Positions 42,551 through 52,067 are shown, counted from the first letter of the stretch. The stretch: 64,000 nucleotides of DNA from Tropicimonas isoalkanivorans (GCF_900112335.1 NZ_FOLG01000001.1:434001-498000); one strand, 5' to 3'. Notes: generated from the letters alone by a model not told the origin. Numbers and translations: made by a program.

Positions 42551-43681
42551 GTGCTCGCCGTAGCCGCTCCCTCCTTTAGCCAGCCTTCGGAGACTTTCGT
42601 GCGCGCCCATGCGCGCACGATAGCGCCGGGAAGAACTGTTCTGGTCTGCGAAAACGGAATGGGCGCGGAGGCATTGGGGATGCCGCTGCTGTCCGATCTC
42701 GACCCCTACCCCCCCGCGGCAACCTTTCCCGAACACATCTCCAACGCCCTTCGCTACCGATGGCGCACGAGGGTGGATCAACGTCTCGGCGGCGTGTCCG
42801 AGAAGCGGATCAGGTCATTTCTGCTCGCGCACGGGGTCACGCACGTTCTGGCGGAGTTCGGCCCTATCGGATGTCGCGTTTCGCTCGCCGCCCGCAGGTC
42901 CGGCGCACGCCTTTTTGTTCACTTTCACGGCTACGACGCCACGGTACTCCCGCGGCAGGCGAGTTGGATGCGGCAGTATTCGAAACTCTTCGCCGTTGCC
43001 GATGGTATCATTGCCCCCTCTGCGTACATCGCGAACAAGCTCGTCGACATGGGGTGCCCAGCAGACAAGATCCACGTTTCCCCATGCGGTGTGGCGCTCG
43101 ACGCGTTCAAACCCACGGAGCGAATTTCAGGTCATGTCGTGATGGTCGGACGCATGGTGGAAAAGAAAGCGCCGCTACACGCCATCCGCGCCTTTGCCCA
43201 AGCTTCGAAGAACCATCCGGAGGCACACCTGCATGTCGTGGGTGATGGCCCATTAAAGCCTCAGGCCGAAGTCTTGCTCAGCGAGAATGGACTGAGTGAG
43301 CGGGTAACGCTGCATGGGGCGCGGCCCCACCCTTTCGTGCGCAAACTCCTATCGCAGGCTTCCCTCTTCATCCAACACTCGGTTCGGGCGGCAGATGGAG
43401 ACGAGGAAGGCCTCCCGGTTGCGATCCTGGAGGCCATGGCATCCGGCATCCCCGTCGTGGCAACGCGTCACAGCGGCATTCCGGAAGCAGTCATCGACGG
43501 CGAAACGGGCATTCTCGTCGCGGAATTCGATGAAGTTGGAATGTCGATCGCGATAAACAGCATGTTTGACGACCCAGTACGCGCGGCACATTTGGGTATA
43601 GCCGGTCGCCGAAAGGCCTCTGCCGAGTTCAGCGAGGATGTGGTCGCCAGCCGTCTCCGCTCCATCATGGGTATCGAATAG
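42551..43681 (+). CDS. Glycosyltransferase family 4
   Basis: A 376-residue GT-B enzyme. The acceptor half contains HFHGYDATVLPRQ. The donor half contains GRMVEKKAPLHAIRAFA and the GT4 signature EGLPVAILEAMASGIPVVATRHSGIPEAV with the catalytic E-x7-E. Start GTG 42551 with AGAAGG upstream. Followed at 8 bp by the second sulfotransferase gene. Sugar specificity unknown. Confidence 0.88.
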   Translation: MLAVAAPSFSQPSETFVRAHARTIAPGRTVLVCENGMGAEALGMPLLSDLDPYPPAATFPEHISNALRYRWRTRVDQRLGGVSEKRIRSFLLAHGVTHVLAEFGPIGCRVSLAARRSGARLFVHFHGYDATVLPRQASWMRQYSKLFAVADGIIAPSAYIANKLVDMGCPADKIHVSPCGVALDAFKPTERISGHVVMVGRMVEKKAPLHAIRAFAQASKNHPEAHLHVVGDGPLKPQAEVLLSENGLSERVTLHGARPHPFVRKLLSQASLFIQHSVRAADGDEEGLPVAILEAMASGIPVVATRHSGIPEAVIDGETGILVAEFDEVGMSIAINSMFDDPVRAAHLGIAGRRKASAEFSEDVVASRLRSIMGIE

Positions 43682-43688
43682 CGGCGCG

Positions 43689-44501
43689 ATGGCCTGGCTA
43701 CCCCATATCAACGAGTTGGTCCCCGAGGTCTACGAGCACCGGCCTGTCCTGAGTATGGCGCGGAAGGGTTTCCAGAACGAGGCGAGGCTCGCACACTGGC
43801 AACTCCATCGCCGCCGGGTGAACCGCTTTCTCATCTTCGCCCAGGGGCGTACGGGATCGACCTTGCTGACGTCCACATTGAATATGCATTCACAGGTGGT
43901 CTGCGATGACGAGATCCTCGGGGTCCCGCGCATGTTTCCCCAAAATTTTGTCGAGAACCGAGCGAGCGACAGCGGGGCCCACAATTTTGGATTCCACGTT
44001 AAGATCTATCAGTTGTCTGCGTGGCAACGCGTCGACGACGTGGGGGCATTCCTAGGTAGCCTGAGTGCGAGAGGTTGGAAGATCATATATCTTTTCCGGG
44101 AGAACCTGGTTAGACATGCGGTCTCCAACGTGTTTGCCGAAGCCTTAGGTGCATATCATGACCGTGGTCGGGGCGGTGAGCGCCCTCGGACTGTTTATAT
44201 GGAGCCAAACCGCCTGTTAAGCGACATAAAGTTGCGGTCCCGCCAGCGCACTGCGGAACGGACTGCATTGGACGGCCTGGATCACTTGACCCTATGTTAC
44301 GAACGGGACCTTGAGGCTCCGGATGCGCAGAAGGCAACATTTACCCGAATACAATCCTATCTTCAGCTTCAGCAGGAAGACTTGGTCCCCGACCTTCGCA
44401 AGATGGTCACACGTCCGCTTTCCGATCTCCTCCAGAATTACGAAGAGATCCAATCACTCCTCCGTGGCCGACCTGAAGCGCGGTTTCTCGATGACACCTG
44501 A
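43689..44501 (+). CDS. Sulfotransferase (NodH/carbohydrate type)
   Basis: A 270-residue sulfotransferase. The 5'-phosphosulfate loop is AQGRTGSTLL (51-60) and the 3'-phosphate site is IYLFRENLVRHAVSNVF (about 138-154). Different in sequence from the Stf0-like gene at 41598, so it probably modifies another position or sugar. The ATG at 43689 is 8 bp after the glycosyltransferase stop. Overlaps the next gene by 11 bp. Confidence 0.83.
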   Translation: MAWLPHINELVPEVYEHRPVLSMARKGFQNEARLAHWQLHRRRVNRFLIFAQGRTGSTLLTSTLNMHSQVVCDDEILGVPRMFPQNFVENRASDSGAHNFGFHVKIYQLSAWQRVDDVGAFLGSLSARGWKIIYLFRENLVRHAVSNVFAEALGAYHDRGRGGERPRTVYMEPNRLLSDIKLRSRQRTAERTALDGLDHLTLCYERDLEAPDAQKATFTRIQSYLQLQQEDLVPDLRKMVTRPLSDLLQNYEEIQSLLRGRPEARFLDDT

Positions 44502-45465
44502 TCGTCCGGCCCCAACCACGTTCGTCAGCGTCGTGATCCCTTGCTACAATGCTGCCGGCTTCGTGGCCCGTGCCGTGGAGAGCGTACGCGGGCAAGAAGA
44601 GGTCGAAACACAAATTATCGCGATCGATGACGGGTCCACTGATGGAACACCCGACGTCCTCAGTAAATTGGGACAGGCCGTGTTTTGGGAGACCGGCGCA
44701 AACGCCGGAGCTTGCGCAGCGCGAAACCGTGGTCTTGCTCTCGCAGATGCGCCGTTCACCATGTTTCTCGATGCGGATGATTATATCGAGCCCGGCACAC
44801 TTGCGGCTCTCGTTGCTGCGCTTTCGGAAGACAACGCCGATATCGCCTTTGCGCCGGTTATTGAACGGACAAACACCGGCGACAGGCCCCCGCGTCGGCG
44901 GCCCCGGACCGGTTGCACCTCCGAATTCGTCATTGACTGGATCACCGGTAGCTACATTCCGCCCTGTGGCGTGCTGTGGCGTACCGAGACTGTTCGATCG
45001 ATTGGTGGGTGGGACGAAAACCTCAGAAAGAACCAGGACGGCGAACTTGTGCTCCGAGCTGCGATCGCAGGCGCTAAACTGGCCGTAAGCAATGAGGGCG
45101 CGGCCGTCTATTGGCACCACGATGGAGCACACCGGATCAGTAACGTCGTTTCGGAAGTTAAGCTCCAGGACAGCTTTGAAGTACTGTGCCGTTGCCGAGA
45201 TCACGTTGCTGTCACAGAGGAGGCGTCCAATGAGATTGAGAGGGCGTTCTCCGTGGCCACACACGATTTAGAACGCATGGCGGCACGCCACGCGTTGGAC
45301 GCTTTGCAAGAACGGATCCATGTCTATCGTCAGGGCGCTGGCTGGCCGACGTTCGAAGGCGGCACATATCACCGGATCGGGTCGCGATTGTTAGGGCTGA
45401 AGGCGAAGGAAAAGCTGGCGCAGTTCCTTGTGTCCATCCGGGGCAGGAAAGCGAAGCAATCGTGA
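44491..45465 (+). CDS. Glycosyltransferase family 2
   Basis: A 324-residue GT-A enzyme with SVVIPCYNAAGFVARAVESV at the N-terminus, IDDGSTDGT, and the metal-binding DxD in FLDADDYIEPG. The acceptor region contains GGWDENLRKNQDGEL with the catalytic Asp (ED-type QDGE). It overlaps the sulfotransferase gene, and the start ATG 44491 is followed directly by the family fold. Sugar unknown. Confidence 0.88.
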   Translation: MTPDRPAPTTFVSVVIPCYNAAGFVARAVESVRGQEEVETQIIAIDDGSTDGTPDVLSKLGQAVFWETGANAGACAARNRGLALADAPFTMFLDADDYIEPGTLAALVAALSEDNADIAFAPVIERTNTGDRPPRRRPRTGCTSEFVIDWITGSYIPPCGVLWRTETVRSIGGWDENLRKNQDGELVLRAAIAGAKLAVSNEGAAVYWHHDGAHRISNVVSEVKLQDSFEVLCRCRDHVAVTEEASNEIERAFSVATHDLERMAARHALDALQERIHVYRQGAGWPTFEGGTYHRIGSRLLGLKAKEKLAQFLVSIRGRKAKQS

Positions 45466-45490
45466 ACCCGACAAGGCGCGCCAAAACGGA

Positions 45491-46495
45491 ATGTCAGTCC
45501 GCTTGAACCAGATACCATCCAAACCCTTAATCAGTGTCGTCACGCCGGCCTTCCGGCCCAGAGGCGCCCAGGCATTTTTTGCGGCTATCGCCGCAAACGA
45601 ACTTTGCGAATCGGCGGAGTGGATCGTAGTCGACGACGGCTCTGGGCCGCACTTCGATGCCCTCTTCGACTCTCTCGCGGCGGAGGGCGTGCGTGTCATC
45701 CGCCTGCCCGAGAACCGGGGACAGGCAGCGGCGCGGAACGTGGGATTGCGGGCGGCGAGCGGGGCGCTGATCAAGTTCCTCGACATGGACGACCGGCTCA
45801 GTGACGGTCATATCGCCGCTTTGCTCGCATCGGCGGATAGTCTCGATAAGAAGGCTATCCCGTTTGCCCCGACCCTTCACAGCTGGCCGTCCGGCGCTCA
45901 AATGCGCAACGAAAGCTGGCGCAGCGCGGGCAGCAGGCCAGAGGCGCAACTGGCGCGGCTGCTTCATGCACCGTTTCTCCACCACTGCGGCGCGCTTTTC
46001 CCGCGGGCCCTGCTGCTCGAACTTGGCGGATATGACGAGGCGCTTCGGACGGACGAGGACGGCGACCTGCTCATCCGTGTGCTGCTTGCGGGCTACAGCT
46101 TCGTTGCAGTGCCGGAAGCGGATTACATCTACACCCACACCGACAGCGTCACCCGCGTGTCCTCCGACGACGATCTGCGAAAGATCGAGGCACGATTGGC
46201 CGTTTGCGAGAAGACGATAGCAGCGTTGGAAGAGACGGGCCGTGGGCTGACGCCGGAAGTCAGGGTCGCCATGGCGCAACGGATGGACCAGATCGCGATG
46301 GCCTGCTGGGCCCTCGATCCCGCGTGTTCGCGCAGCATCCTCGCCCGCGCGCACGCGGTCTGCCCGACGTATCCCCTGCCCGGCCGCTGGCCGGTCAGGC
46401 TTGCGCGGAGGATCGGCGGCCCGGACGCGGCCAAATCGGTCATGGCGGTTGCACGACTGCTTCGCGGGCGGCTGGCGGGCGGCGTCCGGGGGTGA
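45491..46495 (+). CDS. Glycosyltransferase family 2
   Basis: A 334-residue GT-A enzyme. SVVTPAFRPRGAQAF, VDDGSG and a DMDD at the DxD position (KFLDMDDRLSDG) are present, with GGYDEALRTDEDGDLLIRVL as the catalytic region. Related to the preceding gene but clearly diverged. Start ATG 45491. A 76-bp gap separates it from the next glycosyltransferase. Confidence 0.87.
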   Translation: MSVRLNQIPSKPLISVVTPAFRPRGAQAFFAAIAANELCESAEWIVVDDGSGPHFDALFDSLAAEGVRVIRLPENRGQAAARNVGLRAASGALIKFLDMDDRLSDGHIAALLASADSLDKKAIPFAPTLHSWPSGAQMRNESWRSAGSRPEAQLARLLHAPFLHHCGALFPRALLLELGGYDEALRTDEDGDLLIRVLLAGYSFVAVPEADYIYTHTDSVTRVSSDDDLRKIEARLAVCEKTIAALEETGRGLTPEVRVAMAQRMDQIAMACWALDPACSRSILARAHAVCPTYPLPGRWPVRLARRIGGPDAAKSVMAVARLLRGRLAGGVRG

Positions 46496-46571
46496 CGCGC
46501 GGCTGTCTGGATCAGGCCATGACGTTCCGGCAGGCCGAGCGACGCGTGGGCCACTGGAATGCATCTCCTGC

Positions 46572-47702
46572 ATGAAGATCGCGCTCGTGACCTCAAAGAT
46601 GTCGTCCGCTGCCGGCGGTCTTGGAGTCTCTGTGCCCGGAATGGCGCACGCTCTGGCGCAGGCGGGAGAGGATGTGCTTACTATCGGCACTCTCGATCCC
46701 GCCCGGCCGAAAGAAGCTGACGCCTGGGGGCCGGCCGTCCGCGCTTGCGCCACTAAGGGACCGCAGGCATTGCAGTTCGCACCAGGCATGTCGCGCGCCG
46801 TTCAAGACTTCGCGCCCGACCTTGTGGACGTTCAGGGGCTGTGGACGTACCCGTCGCTGGCCAACCTGCGCCATCACCAACGCACCGGCACGCCCTATAT
46901 TGTGACGCCGAGGGGCATGTTGGACCCCTGGGCGCTGAACAACTCCGCGTGGAAGAAGAAATTGGCTTGGGGGCTGTTCGAGGGTACGCACCTGCGCACG
47001 GCACGGTGCCTGCGCGCGACGGCGGAGATGGAAGCGCAGCATTTCCGCAGCGCCGGCCTGACCAATCCGATCGCGATTGTGCCCAACGCCATCGCGGTGC
47101 AGCCGCTTGCCCCCCGCCCTTCAAAACCTCTCTCCCGCCTTCTCTTCCTGAGCCGCATTCATCCCAAGAAAGGACTGCCCCTGTTGGTGCGAGCCTGGGC
47201 TGCCCTCCAACGGAAATTTCCTGACTGGGAGCTTGTCATCGCCGGACCCGAGGAGGTCGGCCACGAGGCGGAGATGCGCGCACTTGCGGAGACATTGGGC
47301 TTGCAACGCATTCGCTTCGTCGGAGAGGTGCAGGGAGACGAAAAGACCGCGCTGTACCGAAGCGCCGACCTTTTCGTGCTTCCGACCCATGCGGAGAACT
47401 TCGGGTTGGTTGTCGCCGAAGCGCTGGCGCAGGAGGTTCCGGTGGTAACGACCAAGAATGCCCCCTGGTCCGGCCTTGAAACCCATGGCTGTGGCTGGTG
47501 GATCGACCTCGACGAGCAGGCGCTGACCTCGACGCTTTCAAGGGCGATGGCCACGCCGGATGCGGCGCGGCGGGACATGGGCGTGCGCGGTCGAGCCTGG
47601 GTTGAACGCGACTTCGGCTGGGACATGGTAGCGAGCCGAATGCGCGACGTGTATAACTGGGTCGCAAGAGGTGGCGATACACCCGCAGACGTACACCATT
47701 GA
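46572..47702 (+). CDS. Glycosyltransferase family 4
   Basis: A 376-residue GT-B enzyme. The N-terminus is KIALVTSKMSSAAGGLGVSV, then TPRGMLDPWALNNS, and the donor half has SRIHPKKGLPLLVRAW, EVQGDEKTALYRSADLFVLPTHAENFGLVVAEALAQEVPVV. The TPRGMLEPWAL-type motif is typical of WcaI/glucosyl- or mannosyl-transferases of exopolysaccharide loci. The start ATG 46572 sits in a 76-bp gap after the GT2 gene; a longer frame inside that gene is rejected. Confidence 0.88.
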   Translation: MKIALVTSKMSSAAGGLGVSVPGMAHALAQAGEDVLTIGTLDPARPKEADAWGPAVRACATKGPQALQFAPGMSRAVQDFAPDLVDVQGLWTYPSLANLRHHQRTGTPYIVTPRGMLDPWALNNSAWKKKLAWGLFEGTHLRTARCLRATAEMEAQHFRSAGLTNPIAIVPNAIAVQPLAPRPSKPLSRLLFLSRIHPKKGLPLLVRAWAALQRKFPDWELVIAGPEEVGHEAEMRALAETLGLQRIRFVGEVQGDEKTALYRSADLFVLPTHAENFGLVVAEALAQEVPVVTTKNAPWSGLETHGCGWWIDLDEQALTSTLSRAMATPDAARRDMGVRGRAWVERDFGWDMVASRMRDVYNWVARGGDTPADVHH

Positions 47703-47713
47703 GGAAGCAGTCC

Positions 47714-48307
47714 TTGCGTCTCGACAGATTCTCAAACCCGGAATTCGATCGCGGCGCGTCGCGCGCGAAGGAAGCTGCGTGGACGGTTGTCTCTGGAGTG
47801 CTGGTCGCGTCATGGATCCCGGGAACCGGCTGGCGGCGCACGATCCTCAGGGCCTTCGGGGCCGAGATCGGAGACGGCGTCGTGATCAAGCCCGGCCTTC
47901 GGGTGAAGTTCCCCTGGCGACTGAAGGTCGGCGACCATGTCTGGCTCGGGGAAGACGTCTGGATCGACAACCTCGCCCAAGTCACTATCGGCGGGCACTC
48001 CTGCCTGTCGCAGGGCGCGTATCTTTGCACCGGAAGCCACGACTGGGCCGACCCGCGCTTTTCCCTGCAAACCCGCCCCATCGTCCTCGAAGGCGAATGC
48101 TGGGTCGGCGCGCGGGCCTGCCTGGCCCCCGGAACAGTGATGGAGCGCGGCGCGGTCCTGACGATGGCCGCAGTGGGAACGGGGCGGCTGTCAGGTTGGA
48201 CGATCCACGGCGGCTACGATGGCGCGGTTCACCGGCCGCGAATGGAGCGCAGACCTGCGCTGAATACCGCAGCCACCGCAGCAGACACCGCGGGGCTGAC
48301 GGCATGA
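47714..48307 (+). CDS. WcaF-like acetyltransferase (hexapeptide repeat)
   Basis: A 197-residue left-handed beta-helix acyltransferase of the WcaF/LacA type. Hexapeptide turns run from about residue 55 to 150 (GAEIGDGVVIKPGLRV, GEDVWIDNLAQVTIG, TGSHDWADP with the catalytic His). It would O-acetylate a sugar of the repeat unit. Start TTG 47714 has GAGGA 8 nt upstream; an earlier TTG at 47699 lies inside the previous stop region and lacks one. Its stop overlaps the truncated acyltransferase start as ATGA. Confidence 0.85.
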   Translation: MRLDRFSNPEFDRGASRAKEAAWTVVSGVLVASWIPGTGWRRTILRAFGAEIGDGVVIKPGLRVKFPWRLKVGDHVWLGEDVWIDNLAQVTIGGHSCLSQGAYLCTGSHDWADPRFSLQTRPIVLEGECWVGARACLAPGTVMERGAVLTMAAVGTGRLSGWTIHGGYDGAVHRPRMERRPALNTAATAADTAGLTA

Positions 48308-48399
48308 GCGTTCGCTATCGGCCGGAGATCGACGGCCTACGGGCGCTCGCCGTGAGCGCGGTCGTGCTGTTGACCGCAATTCCAGATCCGATGATTTAG
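48304..48399 (+). pseudogene. Truncated acyltransferase 3 gene remnant
   Basis: The ATG overlaps the preceding stop (ATGA). The frame opens with SVRYRPEIDGLRALAVSAVVLLTA, the N-terminus of OafA/YrhL acyltransferases, then ends after 31 residues. Normal family members have 350-650 residues. The reading frame ends at a stop at 48397, and the polymerase gene begins 12 bp later. It looks like the left edge of a lost O-acyltransferase gene. Confidence 0.72.
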
Positions 48400-48410
48400 C
48401 GAATATCGCG

Positions 48411-49790
48411 ATGGTCTTTGGCTATACACCTTTGGATCCGCTGATTGTCCTAATCGGGACAGCCTATGCTGGCTTCCTTCTGGTCCGGGACCCGGTGCGC
48501 CTGATGGCGTTTCTTCCCGCGGCGCTTTGTCTGTACTTCATTATTCCAACGGTCACTCTTTTGACCTTGTGGCAGACGGTCCCCCTGCTGCTCATGTTCT
48601 GGCTGATTGCCCAAGGGAAGCTTGTGTTGCCAAAGTCGGCAAGGCCCTTCGTCGCCCTGCTGATGTTCCTATTCTTAGTCTCATGCGTATACGCGATTGT
48701 GCTGGGAAGGGATCCGACACGCGCGGTCATACGCTCGATCTACTACGCTAGTACGTTTGCGCTATTCTTATACGCTTACGATATCGGCCGACGCCCAGAA
48801 GCCTATCGCCTATTTGTGGTCGGTTTTGCCGTCACCGCGGCAATCCTGAGCCTCTACGGCCTTTATCAGTTTTTTGCGTCGGCCACAGGACTGCCGTATC
48901 GCGGCATCCTGCGCGGCGCCTATGGCGCAGACTCCGCATTCGAAAATGGCATTCTTCGTATCAACAGCCTTGCAAACGAACCGAAGCGGCTCGGGTATGT
49001 GCTCTTTGTCGGGGCGCTGGCCTTCTTCGAGCGCGCCACATGGCTGCATGGCAAGGCACGGAGAAATTCTGTTCTTTGGGGCGTTGGCGTGCTCTTCGTG
49101 TCGCTCTTCACCTTCTCGGGCTCCTATTTCCTGGCCCTTGCCCTCTTCGGGGTCGGCGCATTCGTGCTTTACCCAGTCCGCCTCCGGAAAGCCTGGATTC
49201 CGCTGCTCGTTTTCAGTCTCGCATTCGTCGCCTTCGGACAGAACACAGGGCTTTACAAGGCGCTGGAGACTGGCATCGAACGGCGACAGCAAGAGGTCGA
49301 GCTGGGGACGGATGGCTATGTGGTCTACCGCCAGGAATTCTTCGCGCAGGACTACCTGGAGCGCCATCCCGGAACGGCATTTACTGGCGTGGGCGTGGGG
49401 CAGTATTACAACGTCTTGCATTCGAAATACGGCGACGGGGTGGGCCTGGCGGGCGGCCGTCTTTTGCCCATCAACGCAATGGCGCTTGAGCTTACATTCG
49501 ACGTGGGCGGCATAGCTGCAGCCACGCTTTTCTCGGGCCTCGTTCTGTTGATCTTCCGCCTTCGACGACGGGGATTCGTATTCCTCACTCTCGCTCTGCT
49601 GTTCCTGACCGTTCAGAGCCTGACGATCCAGACGCTGCTGTACATTGCGGTGGTGACCGGCATTGGATTGGCCCAACTCCGCACAAGGGTGTCCGAGGAG
49701 AACGAGAGCAACTCCCAGTCCCCGCTTGGAGAGTACGGTCCGGAGCCGGGGCAAACGGCACTCCCGGCGAATGGCCGTTCCGCCTCATGA
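48411..49790 (+). CDS. O-antigen ligase/polymerase-like membrane protein (Wzy type)
   Basis: A 459-residue polytopic membrane protein with about ten hydrophobic segments and a long periplasmic loop (about 275-345, YKALETGIERRQQEVELGTDGYVVYRQEFFAQDYLERHPG). The loop between helices and the RINSLANEPKRLGY segment match the O-antigen ligase/Wzy superfamily. It probably polymerises repeat units in the periplasm. The 5' part is more AT-rich than the 3' part. Start ATG 48411. The stop overlaps the next gene (ATGA). Confidence 0.83.
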   Translation: MVFGYTPLDPLIVLIGTAYAGFLLVRDPVRLMAFLPAALCLYFIIPTVTLLTLWQTVPLLLMFWLIAQGKLVLPKSARPFVALLMFLFLVSCVYAIVLGRDPTRAVIRSIYYASTFALFLYAYDIGRRPEAYRLFVVGFAVTAAILSLYGLYQFFASATGLPYRGILRGAYGADSAFENGILRINSLANEPKRLGYVLFVGALAFFERATWLHGKARRNSVLWGVGVLFVSLFTFSGSYFLALALFGVGAFVLYPVRLRKAWIPLLVFSLAFVAFGQNTGLYKALETGIERRQQEVELGTDGYVVYRQEFFAQDYLERHPGTAFTGVGVGQYYNVLHSKYGDGVGLAGGRLLPINAMALELTFDVGGIAAATLFSGLVLLIFRLRRRGFVFLTLALLFLTVQSLTIQTLLYIAVVTGIGLAQLRTRVSEENESNSQSPLGEYGPEPGQTALPANGRSAS

Positions 49791-51013
49791 AAATCCTCTG
49801 CCTTAGTGAGCACTACTGGCCCCGGGTCGGCGGGACGACGAACCACGTGCACGAAATGTGCACGGCCCTGGCGGAGAGCGGCGCAGACATCGAACTCCTT
49901 GTGCCTGGACCGAATGTGCCTGCGCAGGATACGGCCCCTTCGGACCGTCCTTACCGGGTGACATGGATCGACGCAGGCTATCCGGCGAGCGGCGAGCCGA
50001 CGCGGGCGGAACGCTACGCCTTCTGCGAACGAGCGAATGCCGAGGTCAAGCGACGAGTAACGAGCGGGACGGAAAACCGGCCGGACGCGGTCTATGTCCT
50101 GTTCGGGCTGTTCCTGATGGAGGTGCTTGAAACACAGGCCGTCCGGGCGGCAGGGGTGCGTACAATGGCGACGGTCCACAACGTGCCACCGATGGAATGC
50201 GGGCGGACGTGGCCGGGAGCGCCGTTGCGAAAACGTCTGGCCGAGACAGCGCGGCTTAGGCTCGTTGCCCGAAAGAACCATGCGCGACTGCGCCAGCATG
50301 AGTACGACGTCTACGTCACGCCCTCCGAGCAGGTGGCCCGGACCCTACAGGCCGTCTTGCCGCAGGCTGACATCCGCGTCGTCTGGCACGGGGTGAACGA
50401 TGCGCTGCTCGCTGCCATGTCGCCGCCGGAAAGTCGCGCCCCGGCGAATGGGGAGGCCATTCGGATCTTCACGGCGGGGGGGTGGGTGCCTCACAAGCGT
50501 CAGATCATCATCCCCGACACGCTCGCGCTCCTTCAGAAGGCGGGTCACTTGGTCGTCTGGGAAATCGCCGGGCCGGCCTCCCGCGTGAACGCCTACCGCC
50601 AGGCGGTGATCGAGCGCGCCAGATGCCTCGGCGTGGACGCCAACCTCCGGATGCACGAAGCGCTCGACCTGGCAGAGTTCGCGCAGTGCTACAACCGCGC
50701 GAACCTCTACGTGCAGCCCTCCACCGAAGAGGGGTTCTGCCTCACGGCGCTGGATGCCGCCGCGGCCGGCCTCCCGGTCATCGGCAGCCCGGCCGGGGTT
50801 CTCCCGGACATCTGCGCGATCAGCGGCGGTCGCCTTGTGGACAGCCGCCCCGAAGCGCTCGCTGACGCTATTGTCAGCTTCGTGACCGGCGACGGCTGGC
50901 CAGCCAGCGCCGTCGCAACCGCCACCGACGTCCGCCGCACCTTCACCTGGCCCCGGGCCGCGGCGGAAGTGGCCGCGCTCATCCAATCCGGGAGGCCGGC
51001 TGCCGCCGGCTGA
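49787..51013 (+). CDS. Glycosyltransferase family 4
   Basis: A 408-residue GT-B enzyme. N-terminal KILCLSEHYWPRVGGTTNHVHEM is a classical GT4 acceptor region with the GGTTNHV loop. The donor half has TAGGWVPHKRQIIIPDTLALL and PSTEEGFCLTALDAAAAGLPVIGSPAGVLPDI with the E-x7-E motif. Overlaps the polymerase gene by 4 bp. Last gene of the exopolysaccharide locus; the next gene is convergent. Confidence 0.88.
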   Translation: MKILCLSEHYWPRVGGTTNHVHEMCTALAESGADIELLVPGPNVPAQDTAPSDRPYRVTWIDAGYPASGEPTRAERYAFCERANAEVKRRVTSGTENRPDAVYVLFGLFLMEVLETQAVRAAGVRTMATVHNVPPMECGRTWPGAPLRKRLAETARLRLVARKNHARLRQHEYDVYVTPSEQVARTLQAVLPQADIRVVWHGVNDALLAAMSPPESRAPANGEAIRIFTAGGWVPHKRQIIIPDTLALLQKAGHLVVWEIAGPASRVNAYRQAVIERARCLGVDANLRMHEALDLAEFAQCYNRANLYVQPSTEEGFCLTALDAAAAGLPVIGSPAGVLPDICAISGGRLVDSRPEALADAIVSFVTGDGWPASAVATATDVRRTFTWPRAAAEVAALIQSGRPAAAG

Positions 51014-51167
51014 AGCCAGGGTGGATGCGCCGGTGCGGCGGATCTGCGAAAGACGCGGTGGGGCGGATGCCCAGTGGTTCTATCGGCAGCGCCGCAAGCC
51101 TGCGGAACGCCACGCCGATTGCGTCAAACGGCAGGTCCGTGACCCCCATGACGGCGGGCGGACGTCC

Positions 51168-52067
51168 CTACTCCTCCTCGGTCAGCCCACTTCCCGCAGC
51201 GATGAAGTCGGCAAGCATGGGGACGTACTTCTCGCCCTGTCCTACCGCCTCCATCGCTGCGAAGCTGTTTCGCACGGCGGACTGCACCGGGTTCACTGCG
51301 CCGACATCGAGCGCCAGCGCGGTTAGGTAGCGCATGTCTTTATGCGCATTCGCGATCGAGAAGCGGTGGGCCGTCTCGTCGCGCTCCAGCGACCACTTCA
51401 TGAACGTCTCATAAAATCCGTTCGCCATGCGACTGGAGCCGATGACCGCGTCGAACTGCTCGACGCTCAGCCCAGCCTTGCGGGAGATCGTGAGCGCTTC
51501 CGCGTAAAGCGCAGCATACCCCATCGAGATGAAGTTCATGATGAGCTTCATCTTGTGCCCCGCCCCAACCGGGCCGAGGCGAACGATATTTCCCGCCCAG
51601 CACGTCAGGATCGGCTCGACCCGCGCAAAGGTCGCGTCATCCGCGCCGACCATCGTGTCGAGCGTTCCGGCCAGCGCCTCTTTCGGTGTCCGACCCAAGG
51701 GCGCGTCCACAAGGGGGATGTCCCGCTCAGCCAGTTCCTCGGCGAGTTGCAAGGTGCTGACGGGGTTGGAGGTCGAACTGTCGATGACGACGCTGCCTGG
51801 CGCGGCATTTGTCGCGATCCCGCCGTCTCCCCGGATGGCGGCCTCAACCTGAGGGCTACCGGACACGCAGATCTGGATCACCTCGCATTGGGACGCGAGC
51901 TCGGCGATGGAGGACGCCTCGGTCGCTCCGCGTTCGATGAGGTCCTCCACGCCGGTACGGTTGCGGTGGGCAACGACAACGAGCGGATAGCCGGCACTCT
52001 GGATATTCCGCGCCATGCCGTGGCCCATGAGGCCCACACCGATGAAGCCGACTACGGGTTTGGTCAT
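51168..52067 (-). CDS. 3-hydroxyisobutyrate dehydrogenase-family oxidoreductase
   Basis: A 299-residue beta-hydroxyacid dehydrogenase. The Rossmann motif GFIGVGLMGHGMARNI opens the protein, DAPLGRTPKEALAGTL is the substrate-binding site, and the catalytic Lys lies in GAGHKMKLIMNF. Substrates in the family include 3-hydroxyisobutyrate, tartronate semialdehyde and D-glycerate-type acids. AAGGTGAG precedes the ATG. Divergent from the ABC operon starting at 53029 and separated by a 961-bp region. It may complete the pathway of that importer, but this is only context. Confidence 0.87.
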   Translation of the reverse strand: MTKPVVGFIGVGLMGHGMARNIQSAGYPLVVVAHRNRTGVEDLIERGATEASSIAELASQCEVIQICVSGSPQVEAAIRGDGGIATNAAPGSVVIDSSTSNPVSTLQLAEELAERDIPLVDAPLGRTPKEALAGTLDTMVGADDATFARVEPILTCWAGNIVRLGPVGAGHKMKLIMNFISMGYAALYAEALTISRKAGLSVEQFDAVIGSSRMANGFYETFMKWSLERDETAHRFSIANAHKDMRYLTALALDVGAVNPVQSAVRNSFAAMEAVGQGEKYVPMLADFIAAGSGLTEEE

